Positions 10,781 through 22,979 of a stretch of DNA of 64,000 nucleotides are shown here, piece after piece. Source of the DNA: Pleodorina starrii (Eukaryota; Chlorophyta; Chlorophyceae; Chlamydomonadales; Volvocaceae); assembly GCA_030267565.1 (NCBI GenBank), contig BRXU01000016.1:1056501-1120500 (forward strand), given 5' to 3'. The notes under the pieces are model-generated. The model was not told the origin of the DNA, searched no databases, and saw only the letters and a program-made list of their open reading frames with translations. Made by a program: the position numbers and the translations under genes. Within the stretch, counting starts at the first letter, position 1. Every line of letters starts with the position of its first letter.

Positions 10781-13700
10781 TCAGTCGTACTCGTACAGCT
10801 GCGGCAGCGGCAGCTGCGTACAGGACGTGCGCCGCGTGCTGGTGCCCCGGAGTGCCTCCCGCATCACAGCCGCTTGCGTCACGGCGTCCACCACGCCCAC
10901 AGAGGCCGACGTGCTGACCCGCAGCTGATGAGCGTGCGGCCCCGCATCGGGACGGAAGCTACGTCCCGCCGCCGCCGCCGCCGCCGTCGCCGCCGCGCCC
11001 TTCTGCTGCTGCTGCTGCTGGTGCCGCATCTGCTGCAGGTTGTGGAATTGCTGCAGCTGCTGCAACTGCTGCTGCTGGTGCTGGTGCTGCAGCTGGTGCA
11101 TCGCCGCCAGCTGCTGCTGGTACGTGGCCGCCGCCGCCGCCGCCACGCCGCCGCTGCCAGGCTGTGACTTCGACTGCAGCTGCTGCAGCTGCAGCTGCGG
11201 CTGCTGCAGCGCGGCGAGGAGGGAGCGCTGCGACGGCGCGCCGCCGACGTTGGCGCCAGACGATTGCGGCGACAGGCCGTGCGACGGCGACGTAACGCCT
11301 GTCGCGGCAGCCCGGGAGGTGGACGTGCACTGGCCGGGGTTGCTCAGGCGGCTGGGTACGGCAGGGAAGGTGGAGGTCCTGGAGGATATCGAGGCAGGGC
11401 TGCCCGGCTCCCGCGGAGGAGAGGAGGAATGCGGTCCGAAGGCGCCGGCGGCGCCGACGCTCATTGAAGCCGCCAGGGCGGGGCCCTGCTGGCTTGCCAG
11501 CCGGTGCATCATTGAGCTGCCAGAGAGCTGTACGGCGAGCGCACGATCGCGCAGGTCGTTCGACGTCGTGGCCCGCCGCGCCCAGACGGGCGAGCCCGCC
11601 GGCGACGACTCGCTGGCATGCGACGACTGGGGCGTCGCGGCGCCAGAGCCCGTCGCCGCGCCAGCCCTGCCGTACACGCCGTACCCGCTTCCGCCGCCGC
11701 CGGCTCCCGCGCCGATCAATGCGGCGGCGTTGCCGGACGCGGCGCTCGCCTGGCTGGTGTAGTTGACGGCGCGCGAGGGCGCCGCCGCCGCCGGCGCCGC
11801 CACCGGCGCCGTACTGCCGGGGACCAGGTGCCTGATGCCGCCGCTACCGGAGCTGCCGCCGCGGGCGGCCACGGCGTTGGCCTGCGGTTGTTGGTGCTGC
11901 TGCTGCGACGCCGCTGCCGCCGTCGGCAGCGGCTGCGAGGTCTGCTGGTTGAAGCTGAGGTTGGCAGTGGTGGACGAGCGTCGTACGACGACGGGGCTGT
12001 TCGCGCCGCCGTCGCCGCCGCCGCCGAGACCCATTGCGTCGAGGGCCGCCGCGGCGGCGGCGCGGATGCTGCCGCTGCCACCGGCCAGGGCGAGGCCGCC
12101 GCCGCGCTGGCTGGTGAAGCTGCTGCCGGCGGAGCTACTCTGGCTGTTGGCGATCTGTACGGCAGCGAAGGCCTGGGCCGCCTGCGCCAGCGGCGCTGCC
12201 TGCGCAAGTAGCGCCGCGAGCGACGGACCCGACAGGCCCACGGAGCTTGAGGCGCGCTGCCGCGTCGGCGCCTGCGCCTGCGCCTGCGCTGGCGACGGCG
12301 GCGGGTAGTCCCACCCGGCGAACGGGTCCGGCTCCGGCGCCGGCGCCGCCGGCGCCGCCGCCGGCGCCGGCGCAGAGTCGGCGGTGGCAGCGGCGGCGGC
12401 GGCCGCCGCCGCCTGCGCCGCCGCGGCCGTCGTGGCGTGCAGGCGCAGGTTGTTCACCGTGGCCGCGCGTCTGATGGATCCGGAGCGAATGGAGCCGGCG
12501 GAGCGAACGGAGCCGCTGCCGGCGCCGGCGGCACCGCCGCCGCCGCCGCTTACCTGCGACCTGGTCTCCTCCCCGCCGCTGCCGCTGCCACTGCCGCTGG
12601 CCCCGCTGCCGCTGGGCCTACCCGCCCGATGCTCAATTGCGCTTTTGCTGGTGGCCAGCAGCGTAGGTCCCAGGTTGGTGCTGCTGGCTTGGGGGCTCAG
12701 GAACGCCCGGATCTGCTGCCGCGACAGCGGCGAGGGCGGCATTGCAAAGGGCTGCGATTGGTGCTGCAGGAGGGGCGGCGGCGGCGGCTGGGGCTGCTGC
12801 TGCTGCTGGTGCAGCTGTTGGCTGCTCCGTGCGCTGGAGGAGTTGTGGAGCAATGAGACCATGGCCGAGCCGAAGCCGGCCGGGCCGCTGGTGCAGCTGG
12901 CGGCGCCCACGGCGCCGCCGCCGCCGGCGCCGGCGCCGGCGCGCTCCTCGCGCACGGAGCGGAGAAGGCCCGAGAGGCTGTCCGGGTCTTCGCTGGGGAT
13001 GGTCTCCAGGACTAGACGGCTGCTGGCTCGCGCTGGAATGCCGGCGGAGCGGAGCGTTTCGACGATGGCGCCCGTACCGCCGTCGCCGCTGGCCGCCGCC
13101 GCCGCCGCCCCGGCGGCGGCGGCGCTGCGGGGAGAGGCGCCAAGAAACGAGCCCAGGCTGGGCTGCTCTGCGCGGAGGCCGCCGCCGTCGCCCTTCGGAC
13201 TCGTTGCGTCGCGACGGAGGCGGGGATACGAGTCAGAGCCCGGCTGCAGCGCCTCCACCACCTCCCCGCCGCCACAGCCGCCGCCGCTGGCGTCACCGAC
13301 GCCGTCGCCGGCGGTGACATTGAACCCGATGGAGAACATCTCGACGTCAGAGTCAAGCACGCCAGGCGCCGGCGCGCTGCCGCCGCCGGCGCGCAGCATC
13401 GCCATCGTGCTTGTCGTCGGCAGCGGCTGCTGCAGCAGCTGACGGCCGCAGGCATCGCCGCTGCGGATCGCTCCCGCCGCCGCCGCCGAGCCGTGCACGT
13501 TGGCCGTCATGAGCGTGGCCTCGATACATGACCCTTGGGTCGCAAAGCGGTCGGACACCATCACATTCGAGCCGGAAATTACGTTGGAGCCCGAGGAGTA
13601 CAACACGCCGCGGATCTCCTCTTGCAGCAGCTGCCCCGCCGCCGCCGCCGCCACCGCCGGCGGCGGCGGCAGCATGGAAGGGTTCGACGGCTGACGGCCG

Positions 13701-16700
13701 TCCCACAGCGTCGTCGCGCCGCCGCCGCTGCCGCCGCTGCCGCCGCCGCCGCCGGGCCCGGTGACAAAGAGGAAGGGGTCGCTGCTATTAGAGCTGCCCT
13801 CCCCGCCACTTCCGCCGCCGGTGGGAGCCGCCGCCGCCATGCGCGACGACGACGGCGGCGACGCGCTCGCTTGCGAGTTGGCTCTAGGGGAGTCCGTCCC
13901 TGCCGGCACCGGCATCGGCGCCGAGCTAGACGATGACGTCATCATCGGCCCCTCCTGGACTCGGGAGGCGAGGGTCGCGGTTTCCGAATCGCTGCGGGAG
14001 CTTTGCCGCCGGCCGGCCTCACCCGTCGCGCCGCCGCCGCCGCCACTGCCGCCGCCGTCGACCCCGCCGCCGCCGGCACTGCCGCTAGCGGCGGCGCCCA
14101 TGCCCTGGCCTGAGAGATTGGACCGTAGTACGGCAGCATACATGGACGAGGCCGACGCAAAGTTGGAGCCTCCTGCGACAGCCGCCCCCGACACCGAGCC
14201 GCCGCTGCCGCCACCGCCACCGCTGCCGCCTGACGCCAGTACGCCGTATGCGTGTGACGTAAGGACGACGCCGCTGTTCGCGGGGCTGCCGTGCGCCGGC
14301 GTGCTGCCGCCGCTGTTGCCGCGGCTCGGCCGTTTTAGCAGCAGCAGCGCCGGGATCGGGCCGGCCGCGACGGACCCCGCGCCGCCGCCGCCGCCAGCGG
14401 CGGCGGCGGCGGCGGAGCCGCCGCCGCCATCGCCGACGGTCTGCGGGTCCACCAGGAAGGTACGGCCGCCACTCGAGTTCGATAGCGGTGAGGGGCCGTG
14501 CGGCATAAGCGACAGCCCCGAAACCGACGCCCCGAGTGTGAAGCTCATAGAGGCGCGCCGCTGAACCGACCCGGACAACACGCCCCCCGCGCCGCTACCG
14601 CCGGGGGCGCCGCCGCCGCCCGCGCTGCCGCCTCCGCCTCCGCCGCCGCCGACGGCATTGTAGTTCTGCCCGCTCGACTGGCCGCGACCCGCGGGTCGGT
14701 CCAGCCAGATCGTCGGCATCACGTTGTACGACTGGGACTTGCCGGGCACGCCCTGCTTGAGGCCCTTTGAGAGGAGGAGCAGGGCCTGGTCGCATGGCGG
14801 CAGGCTGGCACTCCTGGGCTGCCCCTGCTGCTGCTGCCCCTGCTGCTGCTGCCCCTGCTGCTGCTGCTGTCCCTGCGCCTGCTGCTGCCCCTGCTGCCCG
14901 GACGTCTGCGCGGGGAGGCTGGTCCAGGAGCTGCGGGCCATGCCGGTGCCGTCGCGGCTCGAGGTGTGGGGCGTCGTGTCGGTGGAGGAGCTGACGATGG
15001 AGCGGCCGCCGTTGGAGCTGCGGGGGCCGGGATGGTGAGGGGAGACAGGGACGCAGGCATGGTGGAGGAAGGGTGGAGGGTTGAGGGACAAGGTTCTGAA
15101 GAGAGATGCGACCCGCAGCGGTCGGTTGGGTTGGGTTGGGTTGAGGTTGAGAGGCCCGCAGGGCGGGCGGGGACGGGCAGGCAGGTAAGGAAAGTAGTCC
15201 GCATTAGGCAAGCACACGGGTGGGGCTCCTTGCCGCCGCCCGTGGAGGTCGACAGGGGCTGGGAGGTCCGTGGCCAACCCCACAAACACCCTCTTCTCCC
15301 TTCCTCCCTCCTTCCCTCCTTTCCTTCCCTGAACGCTCCCGGCCCCAAAGCCCCATCCCAGCCACCATCCCAGCGTGCGCCCCACCGCCATTCCAGTGTC
15401 CCCACACTGCACAGTCTCCCCTTCCCCCCAAAGCCAACTCACGACTGCATTCGCAGCATGCTGAGCAGCTCCGGGTTGCTTCGCCCGCTAGTGGGCCGCC
15501 CGTCGCCGCGCGACGCCGCCAGCCCCGCGGCGCTCGTCATGACCGACAGCCCGCTCGCGCCGCGCAGCGGCGGCGGGTGGCCGTAATGCGGGTGGTGGTG
15601 GTGACCGTGGTGGTGATGTGGGTAGTGCTGCAAGTAGCGGGTGCCCGGCGCGGAGTGGTTGCCGCGGTCGACGCTGGCGGAGGCGGCCGCCACGGCGGCG
15701 GACGCCGCCGCCAGCTCCGCCTGGCTCGCCGACGGCGACGGCCCGACGCAGGTGGCGGCGGCGGCGCCGTACACCAACGGCAGGACCTCCGAGGCGCGGC
15801 GGGCCTTGGCGGACGTCAGGCTGGGCCAGGCAATGCCGCCGCCGGGCGGTGAGACCGGCAGGCCCTGGGCAGAGGGAGTCCAAGAGTGAAAATGCGTCAG
15901 TGGATCTGGATCTGGTATGACGCAAGCTGACGGGCGCTGACAGACCGTACGTGCGAAGGCAAACCCAAGTCGCACAAACCCAAGTCGCAACTCCCCAGAG
16001 ATTGTTTTGTTTTGTCTATCTACTGCTCCCCATGACGCGCACACACACGCACACACACACCTGCGCCTGCATCTGGTGCAACGACTCCTGTCGCTCCGTG
16101 ATGGCCAGGCTGTACGCCATCGTGTCAGAGGCGCGCCGCGTCCGCATCCCCAGCGGGCTGCGCGGGCTGCGGCTGGCGCCGCCGCCGGGGCTGTGGTGGC
16201 TGTTGTGCGGGCTGATGCGCTGCGCGGCGCTGTGCGGACTGATGCGCGCCGCCGCCGCAACGGCGGCGGCCGCCTGGCCCGACGGCAGCCGCGGCGGCGA
16301 GCCGCTGCTGCCGCTGCCGTGCGGCGCCATCGCCACCGCCGCCGCGTAGCGCGCGCCCACGCCGGCGGTGAACGAGTGCTGGTGGGGCACGTGGCCCGGG
16401 GAGCCGCTGGAGGCGCCGCCGCCGCCGCCGCCCGCGGCGGCGGCGGCCGCTGCCGCGCTGGAGCTGCGCTGGCCTCCGGCCAGCGACCCGCGACCCGAAT
16501 GGCCGCCGAAGCCGAAGCCGAACCCGCCGCCGCCGCCGCCGCCGCCGGCGGCGGCGGCAGCGACCGCCTGGTGGAGCTGGTGCTGCGATACGGATGACGT
16601 CATCATGACGGCACTGCTGGCGCCGGCGCCGCTGGGGCCCATCATGACCGCCACGGCGTCGGCGGCGCCGGTGGACATAAGGCCCATGGTCGTCAGCGCG

Positions 16701-19700
16701 GCGCCCATGCCGGCAGTGCTCATGCCGATGCCCAGGTTCCCAAGATTGCCCAGGCCGGCGGCGGCGCCGCCGCCGCCGGTGCCGGCGGGCGCGCCGACGC
16801 TGGCTGCCATGACGGCGAAGCGGCTGAGGGAGGTGTGCGGGGAGAGGTTGGTGGCGTTGGTGCCTGTGGTGGTCATCAGGTCACCGCTGGCCTGCTTCAC
16901 CCAGCTGGTGCGCTGCTGCTGCACCGCCGCGGCGGCAACCAGCTGCGGGAGGGAGGGAGGGAGGGAGGGAGGGAAGAAAGTGGAGCGCAGAGGCAGGGAA
17001 GGGAGGGAGGGAGTGGAAAACGCAAAGAAGAAGCAGGGAAGGAGGGAGGAAGGAAGCGGGCGGGGGCAACAGTGCAGCGAGTTCAAATAGGCAAGCTGAC
17101 TGGCTGGAAAGGTTGCGCCGGTAAAAAACACGAGGGAATAGATGCAGGAGCCCCGGGACCATCGGGCAAGCAAGGCTGGGTGGAGTTGGGTTGGTTTAGG
17201 TCCACACACCCGCCCGCATTCTCACTCGCTGTGCGCCCCCCGGGGTCCTCCCGCCCCTACCCAGTCCAGCTCAGCCCAGCCCAGCTCAGCCCGGCGCTGA
17301 CCCACCCCCACCCTCCCACGGAATCCGTTCCCCCAACGCCGCCTCCGTTCATCCGCTGCTGCGGCCTCTAATTGTCTTTTCACCCTCTTCCTCCGCTCCG
17401 TCCCACCTCCCCCTCTCCTCTTTGCCCCGACCCTTACCCGGAACGCCGAGACTGCGTCCTGCAGCAGCGCCTGGCTGAGCGAGTCCGGGCGGCGCAGCCA
17501 GGGGTGGTGCAGCGCCTCTGCGGCACTGAGACGCTGGGAGGGGTCCAATCGCAGCAGCGAGGACACCAGGTCCCGCGCGCCCTCGCTCACCTGCGGTCAC
17601 GGGGAGAGTCGATTGGGTTGGGTTGGGTTGGTAGGTGGGGGAATGGGCGGTAAGGAAAACAAGTCCGAACAGGCAGGCCGTAAAGGGTGTTGGGGGTTTG
17701 GGTTGGGGATGTGCGGCGGGTCGGCGAGGCGGTCACGTGGCGTTGGACTGTGTTTGGGCGAATATATGGACTGCGTTGCTTTCGCTGTTATGGCCGTTGC
17801 TGTTGTTGTTACGGTGGGCTCCCAGAGCCCCAAGCGTTGCGTTGGCCTGGTGTGGGCGCTGGCGCCAAGGCCCCTAGCCAGCCCTCTGATCCGCCAAAGC
17901 GCGCGAGGCAGGGGCAGGTGCTGCCGCTGGTGCGGCTGAAAACACGGGCGGCTTGGCCGGCGCCCTAACCTCACAAACCCTCGCCGCACCGCCCGAGAGC
18001 GCGCCTGGCAGCCACCCCCCGGACCGCGCGTCCCGAGCCGCCCTGCCCTGACCTTCCCTACCCTGTCCCCCCCCCCGCCCTGCCAAGCCCAGCCCGGCGC
18101 GGACCGCTGGCCACATCCCTCACCAGCGCCCATCTGCGGCCGTGGAAGGCCCACTCGCCAGTCTTGACCCGCTGCAGCACCGCCTCAAGCGTGGCGGCCT
18201 GGAACGGCGTCTGTGCGCGCACAGCCAGGCAGGCAGATAGTGGGTCGGGGGGCGGTGAAGTGGGTCAGCGGGGGCCCATCAGGCGTGAAGACACGGCGCG
18301 GGGCTGGAGCAACGACCTGACCTCGGCGACTCCAGCCAACACCACCCAACACAGCGAAGAGCACGAGGCCATCAAGCATAGACGCGAGGGCGGGAGGCGC
18401 GCGGCGGAAGGCACCACCGCTGGCCCCTACAGGGCGGGTCGCGACCCACGGGTCGGCGCATGCGCACACAGACCGAGTCTGGAGCCCCCGCTGTGTAACA
18501 ACCACAACAACAGACCACACAATAGACCACACCACCACCACCACCACAACAACAGACACAATCACACACGCACCTGGCCGCTCAGTAGGAAGAAGATCAT
18601 GACGCCCACCGCCCACATGTCCACCTCGGGACCACAGCCGTTCTGAAGAGCAGGGCGAGGACAGGGGGAGGGGCCCGGGGATGAAAAACACTCGCCGGGC
18701 AGTAGAGAAAAAACATTCCGAAAGGTATGTAAGCAGGTAAGCAGACTGGCTGGAGAAACGGGGGGGTTATCCACAAATAGGCCGGAGCCCGTGAACGGTA
18801 CAGTAACAGAAAAAGGCCGTGAACGGTAACAGAAGTAACAGAAGAAACGGGGGGGGGAGGAAAGGGCCGCGGCGGCGGGTTGGGGGCAGTCTTACAGTCC
18901 GGTGGCGCACGACGGAAGGCCCGTCCGAATGAGAGCTCGGCCGCGGGCAGCGCTACGTACGGTACCCAGACCGCCCCCCCCCAACCGACCATGCGGGCAC
19001 GGCCGGGGCCTGCCGACTTACCTCCTCTGCCACGTCTCGACTGCGAGCACCGGTCTCCCGAAACCCCACTTGCTCCTCCGCCCGCCCACCTCCAATCCCC
19101 GCGCCCCCCCTGCTGGACACCCTCGCCACCCAGACACCCTCGCCACCCAGACACCCACGCCACCCAGACACCCACGCCACCCAGACACCCTCGCCACCCA
19201 GACACCCTCGCCACCCAGACACCCACGCCACCCAGACACCCTCGCCACCCAGACACCCTCGCCACCCAGACACCCTCGCCACCCAGACACCCACGCCACC
19301 CAGACACCCTCGCCACCCAGACACCCACGCCACCCAGACACCCTCGCCACCCAGACACCCTCGCCACCCAGACACCCTCGCCACCCAGACACCCTCGCCA
19401 CCCAGACACCCTCGCCACCCAGACACCCTCGCCACCCAGACACCCACGCCACCCAGACACCCTCGCCACCCAGACACCCACGCCACCCAGACACCCTCGC
19501 CACCCAGACACCCTCGCCACCCAGACACCCTCGCCACCCAGACACCCACGCCACCCAGACACCCTCGCCACCCAGATACCCACCCACGCCCACGCCACCC
19601 ACCTTGGCGAAGTACTCGGGCCGGTTCAGCAGCTCGGGTGCCACGAAGTCCGGTGTGCCGCCCGGGTCGGTGGGGCTGTAGAAGAAGGACGCCAGCGAAA

Positions 19701-22259
19701 AGTCGATCAGCTTGATGCACGAGTCCTCGCGCCTGCGAAGGTGGGTGGTCGAGAGTGCAATGCGGCGTTGGTACCTGTGGGTGGGTGGCCGGCTGGCTGG
19801 ATAGGCGGCCCTGCCCGCCCCGTCCGGCCCCTGATACGCGGCCCCCGCCCCTCCCCTCCCCTCTTTGACTAGATCCGGACTCCATGGCTTTCTAGGGGAC
19901 CGGTTGCTGCACCCAGTGCCCACAGCGCATCGCACCCTCAAGCCCCTCGCCCCCCCGCTCACGTCGCCTCCGTTGCGCTCCGCACCGGTATCGCCTTGTC
20001 TGCACTACCCCCCCCCCCCCGCCTCCCCGCCCCTCGGGCTCCGGCCTAACCGTGGAGAAGAACCCTCCCCCTCCCCCGCCCCCGCCCCGGGCGCCGGCCC
20101 CCGCCTTGCCTGGTGGCGAAGACCAGGTTCTCCGGTTTGATGTCCATGTGCACGATGGCGTTGTCGTGCAGGTGCTGTACGGCGGCCAGCAGCTGCCGCG
20201 CCAGCCACGCCACCTCCCGCTCGCAGTAGGTGGCGCTGGCGGCAAGGCGGTCCACCAGACCGCCGCCATCGCACAGCTCTGCGGGAGAATTTCGCAGCGG
20301 AGAAGGAGACGGCGTTAGCGAACGGACCCAGAACCCAGCAATACGGCGCGGGGAGGCGCGGGACGACGCGGGACGGAACCACGGAAGTGCCCTGTTCACT
20401 ATCCTTTGGTAGAGAGCAATCCTATACTTTGAGGGGCAATGAGGGCCCCCCAAGATGGGGTATTGGGGTATTGCGCTATGCGGCGGCGCTCTGCGGCGCA
20501 GCAACAAAAGCTATGCGCTTCTTTTGGGGGGCCCCGCCGTGAGTGCGTGTGTTTGTGTGTATGAGTGCGTGACTGTGTCGAGGAAGGGGTGCAATCGAGA
20601 TCTGTCGCGACCGGACACACCCACCGCCCACGCTTCTTTCATGACGAACCAGAGACCACCAACCAGGGGTAAGTGACCCGCCCCGCCAACCCGGCCACCC
20701 ACCCTTGCCCTCGCCCGTCTCCGTCTCCGCTGCGGCATTTCCTTTTTCCCCTCGCCCTCGCCCTCACCCGCGATGAAGTACATCCGCTCCGCCGAGCGCA
20801 GCGTCTGACGCAGCGACACCACGTGCGGATGCTGCCCCGCCGCCGACCACACCGCCGCCTCGCGCTCCACGATATCGCCGTACTCCCGAAACGCCTCCGC
20901 CTTTATAATCTTGACCGCCACCGGCTCCCCCGTCCCGTGCAGCCGCGCACGCAGCACGCAGGCAAACAGCCCCGAGCCCAGCATGTGAGACCAGTCGATC
21001 TCACAGATGTCGGCGAGATGCAGCGCGCCGCCGCCGGCGGCGGCGGCGGCGGGCCGCGGCGGCGGTGGCAGCAGCAGCAGCGGCTGCGCCGCCGCGGCGG
21101 CAGCGGCGGCCGCCGCCGCGGCCCTGCGCTGCGACGCCTCGTGCGCGGCGGCGGTGGAGCGCGCGAGGTCCGCTGCCCAGGCCGCCAGCGCGACGCCGTC
21201 GTCTGAGTAGAGGTCCTTGGAGCCGCCGCCGACGCTGATGACGCGGATGCCGTACATGGTCGCGCCGTTGCGGAAGCGCTGCGGCGGCAGCTGCAGCACC
21301 TCCCGCACCGGGCTGGCCAGCACGGACTGACCGTCGCGCTTGATGAACTGTGGCGGGCGGGGCAGGCGCAGGCAGTGACGCGCGAGAGGATTACGGCAGG
21401 TTCAAACGGTTCAACCAGGGGGCAACCATCAAGTTCAGGTTTCAGCAAAGACCAAATACGGAAGGCGGGTACGGCGCGCGATGTGGGTTGACAGTGCAAT
21501 GGGTGCGGGTGACGTGGTGGCGTGGGGGGGGGCGTGGCGTAGTATGGCGTGGTGTGAGGTGAAGGGTTGTTTACGTGCGCTACGAAGTTGGTACTGGTTG
21601 GGGATTGGCTGTGATGGGGCGGGGGAGGGGGGGCTGGCTGGCTGGCTGGCCACCTGGGTGCCGTCCATGAAAGGGGGTTCATGTCCCCCTTAGTTGGGGG
21701 TTGGGGTGGCGGTGTGTGGGTTCGCTGGTGGCTCGCTGATGGGATAGGGCAGGGCGAGCACGCACGGCGATCTGGGTCCATGTGAGCGTGTGTGGGGCGG
21801 AGGTGATGCGGCAGAGGTGAGGACGGGGCGGCATGTCAGCCTGGAGGTGTAGAAAAGCCGGCCAAGGGGAGTGCTGCAGCAGCCCCCGGCCAAAGCACGG
21901 GGCGAAACCGGCTAAACAGCCTTCTGCTGTACGCGTCCCAGCGCGCGATGGGCCGACGAAAGCATCGGCAAAGAAGGCGACCTCCGGGCCTGGGCCTTCT
22001 CGGGGGAAGGTGTGCGGGTGCGGAATAGGGGAGGGGGGAGGGACAGGCGGAAGGCGGGTTCCATTCCCGGCTGGGTCGACGGCTGGCTGCGCCACTTTCG
22101 CCATGGACGGGCACTGACCTTGGGTGACACGGCGTACAGGAAGCCATTCATGTCCAACTGGAACCACCGCGAAATCCATGTTTTGAAGAGGCGCGAGCGC
22201 TTCCACAGAAATCCGTGGCGCACGGGCGAAAGGACCTGCGCGTCAGCGGGGATTCGCAT
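10781..22259 (-). CDS. PH-domain serine/threonine protein kinase with very long low-complexity tail
   Basis: Ten exons: 22259-22119, 21347-20768, 20278-20110, 19732-19603, 18642-18574, 18210-18124, 17590-17438, 16942-16061, 15864-15443 and 15017-10781. Intron phases agree and total 2289 residues. Residues ~14-112 form a PH domain (HGFLWKRSRLFKTWISRWFQL). After a poly-Ala linker comes a CAMK-like kinase domain (~165-425): LGSGLFACVL loop, VAVKIIK lysine, IVHMDIKPENL catalytic loop, LIDFSLASFF in place of DFG, and GTPDFVAPELL. The catalytic Asp, Asn and metal-binding Asp are present, but HRD is HMD and DFG is DFS, so activity is likely though atypical. The remaining ~1850 residues are Gly/Ala/Ser/Gln-rich and probably disordered. 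The PH domain suggests membrane lipid recruitment (inference). Intron 3 uses a GC donor (CCAG|GCAAGG). ATG 22259 follows a TAG in frame. Confidence 0.85.
15961..15989. repeat. Short tandem CCCAAGTCGCA repeat in kinase intron
   Basis: Two copies of AAACCCAAGTCGCA lie in intron 8 of the PH-domain kinase. They resemble the CCCAAATCGCAAAA array at 24592-24662 in the neighbouring TKL kinase. Confidence 0.6.
17320..17378 (+). repeat. Dispersed intron-associated repeat, diverged copy J
   Basis: GGAATCCGTTCCCCCAACGC, then CGCCTCCGTTCATCCGCTGC and TGCGGCCTCTAATTGTC, follow the order of copy A with scattered changes. It is in intron 7 of the PH-domain kinase, antisense to it and 59 nt from the 5' splice site. 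Confidence 0.55.
19117..19575. repeat. 17-bp minisatellite, 27 copies, in kinase intron 4
   Basis: There are exactly 27 head-to-tail units of ACACCCTCGCCACCCAG. Nineteen carry T and eight carry A at one position (CCCTCGCC or CCCACGCC); otherwise they are identical. On the coding strand of the kinase the array is G-rich (GGGTGGCGAGGGTGT) and starts 28 nt after the 5' splice site at 19603. Because 17 is not a multiple of 3, every frame reads through it, which creates spurious long open frames on both strands. Confidence 0.95.
20289..20329 (-). repeat. Dispersed intron-associated repeat, copy C (intron 3' end)
   Basis: On the minus strand it reads GGGTCCGTTCGCTAACGCCG, then TCTCCTTCTCCGCTGCGAAA. 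It is in sense orientation in intron 2 of the PH-domain kinase and its pyrimidine-rich end runs into the acceptor before 20278. Confidence 0.8.
20713..20748 (+). repeat. Dispersed intron-associated repeat, copy F (intron 5' end, inverted)
   Basis: GCCCGTCTCCGTCTCCGCTG followed by CGGCATTTCCTTTTTCC. It lies 19 nt from the 5' splice site of the intron that ends with copy C, in the opposite orientation, so the pair forms imperfect terminal inverted repeats of the intron. Confidence 0.65.
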
Positions 22260-22979
22260 CTAAAAGCCGTGGCGGTCGTCGCCACCGTGCCGTTATGTGC
22301 CAGGCTCACGCTATGACGTACGTACTCAAACCCCAAAGTAACCTGGCAAAGCCCACAGGCCAAGGTATTCCAGCCCGCTCTACCCAGTTCTTACTCCGTG
22401 CAGCCGGAATCCCAACCAAAGCCCGAAGCGGATCACAAACATAAAGTGAGACGTTAGATGTCCACAGAATGCGCTTCAAGGCGTTCCGCGAGGCACACCT
22501 CTGGGTTGGCTTGCAGCGCCCGCACGCTGGGAATAGGCGCCGGCACGCTGAGGCTGGAGTCAACCTGCTGGCTCATCCTCGCTCCACAGTTAATTTGCTG
22601 CAAGCAGGGACAACCACTGACCAGCTCAAGCCACGCCCAGGCCTAGTACAAGTCACATCCGTCGTTTTTCCCCATTTCGATCTACATCAGTCTGAGTTCA
22701 TGAGATTCGGTGGACATCTGCGCAAGTCATGTGTGTACAGCGCTGATATACTGTGGGTGCCTAGCAAGCCGGGTATCAGCGGGCAGTGATAGGATATCCA
22801 TAGGAACATAGAGCTTCGTTCGGGCTTGCAAACAAATAGTAACGTCCCAAACCGGAAGAACAGCCTTGCTCGCTTAGTCGCTTTCCATGGCTCGGGCTGC
22901 CGTACAGCATATATGTATTGCCAGGACTTCCCCCTCCGAAAATTAGGATCAATGTGAGGGCATACCTGGGAGTATTACA
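22260..22979. promoter_or_regulatory. Divergent 720-bp spacer between two kinase genes
   Basis: The start codons of the PH-domain kinase (-) and the TKL kinase (+) face away from each other across 720 bp, so this probably holds both promoters. It is AT-richer than the flanking coding DNA. No convincing TATA box or known motif was recognised. A 106-codon open frame at 22469-22789 has no recognisable features. Confidence 0.6.

Noticed and set aside
12384..14564. Plus-strand frames of 270-350 codons opposite the PH-kinase tail
   Set aside because: They are antisense shadows of the GC-rich repetitive exon, made of Arg/Ala/Pro runs with no domain.
19117..19575. CRISPR-like array
   Set aside because: Units are contiguous 17-mers with no unique spacers, in a eukaryotic intron.
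18880..19962. Long frames on both strands rich in RHPDTLATQTP or GWRGCLGGEGV
   Set aside because: They are translations of the 17-bp minisatellite in a kinase intron, open in all frames because 17 is not divisible by 3.
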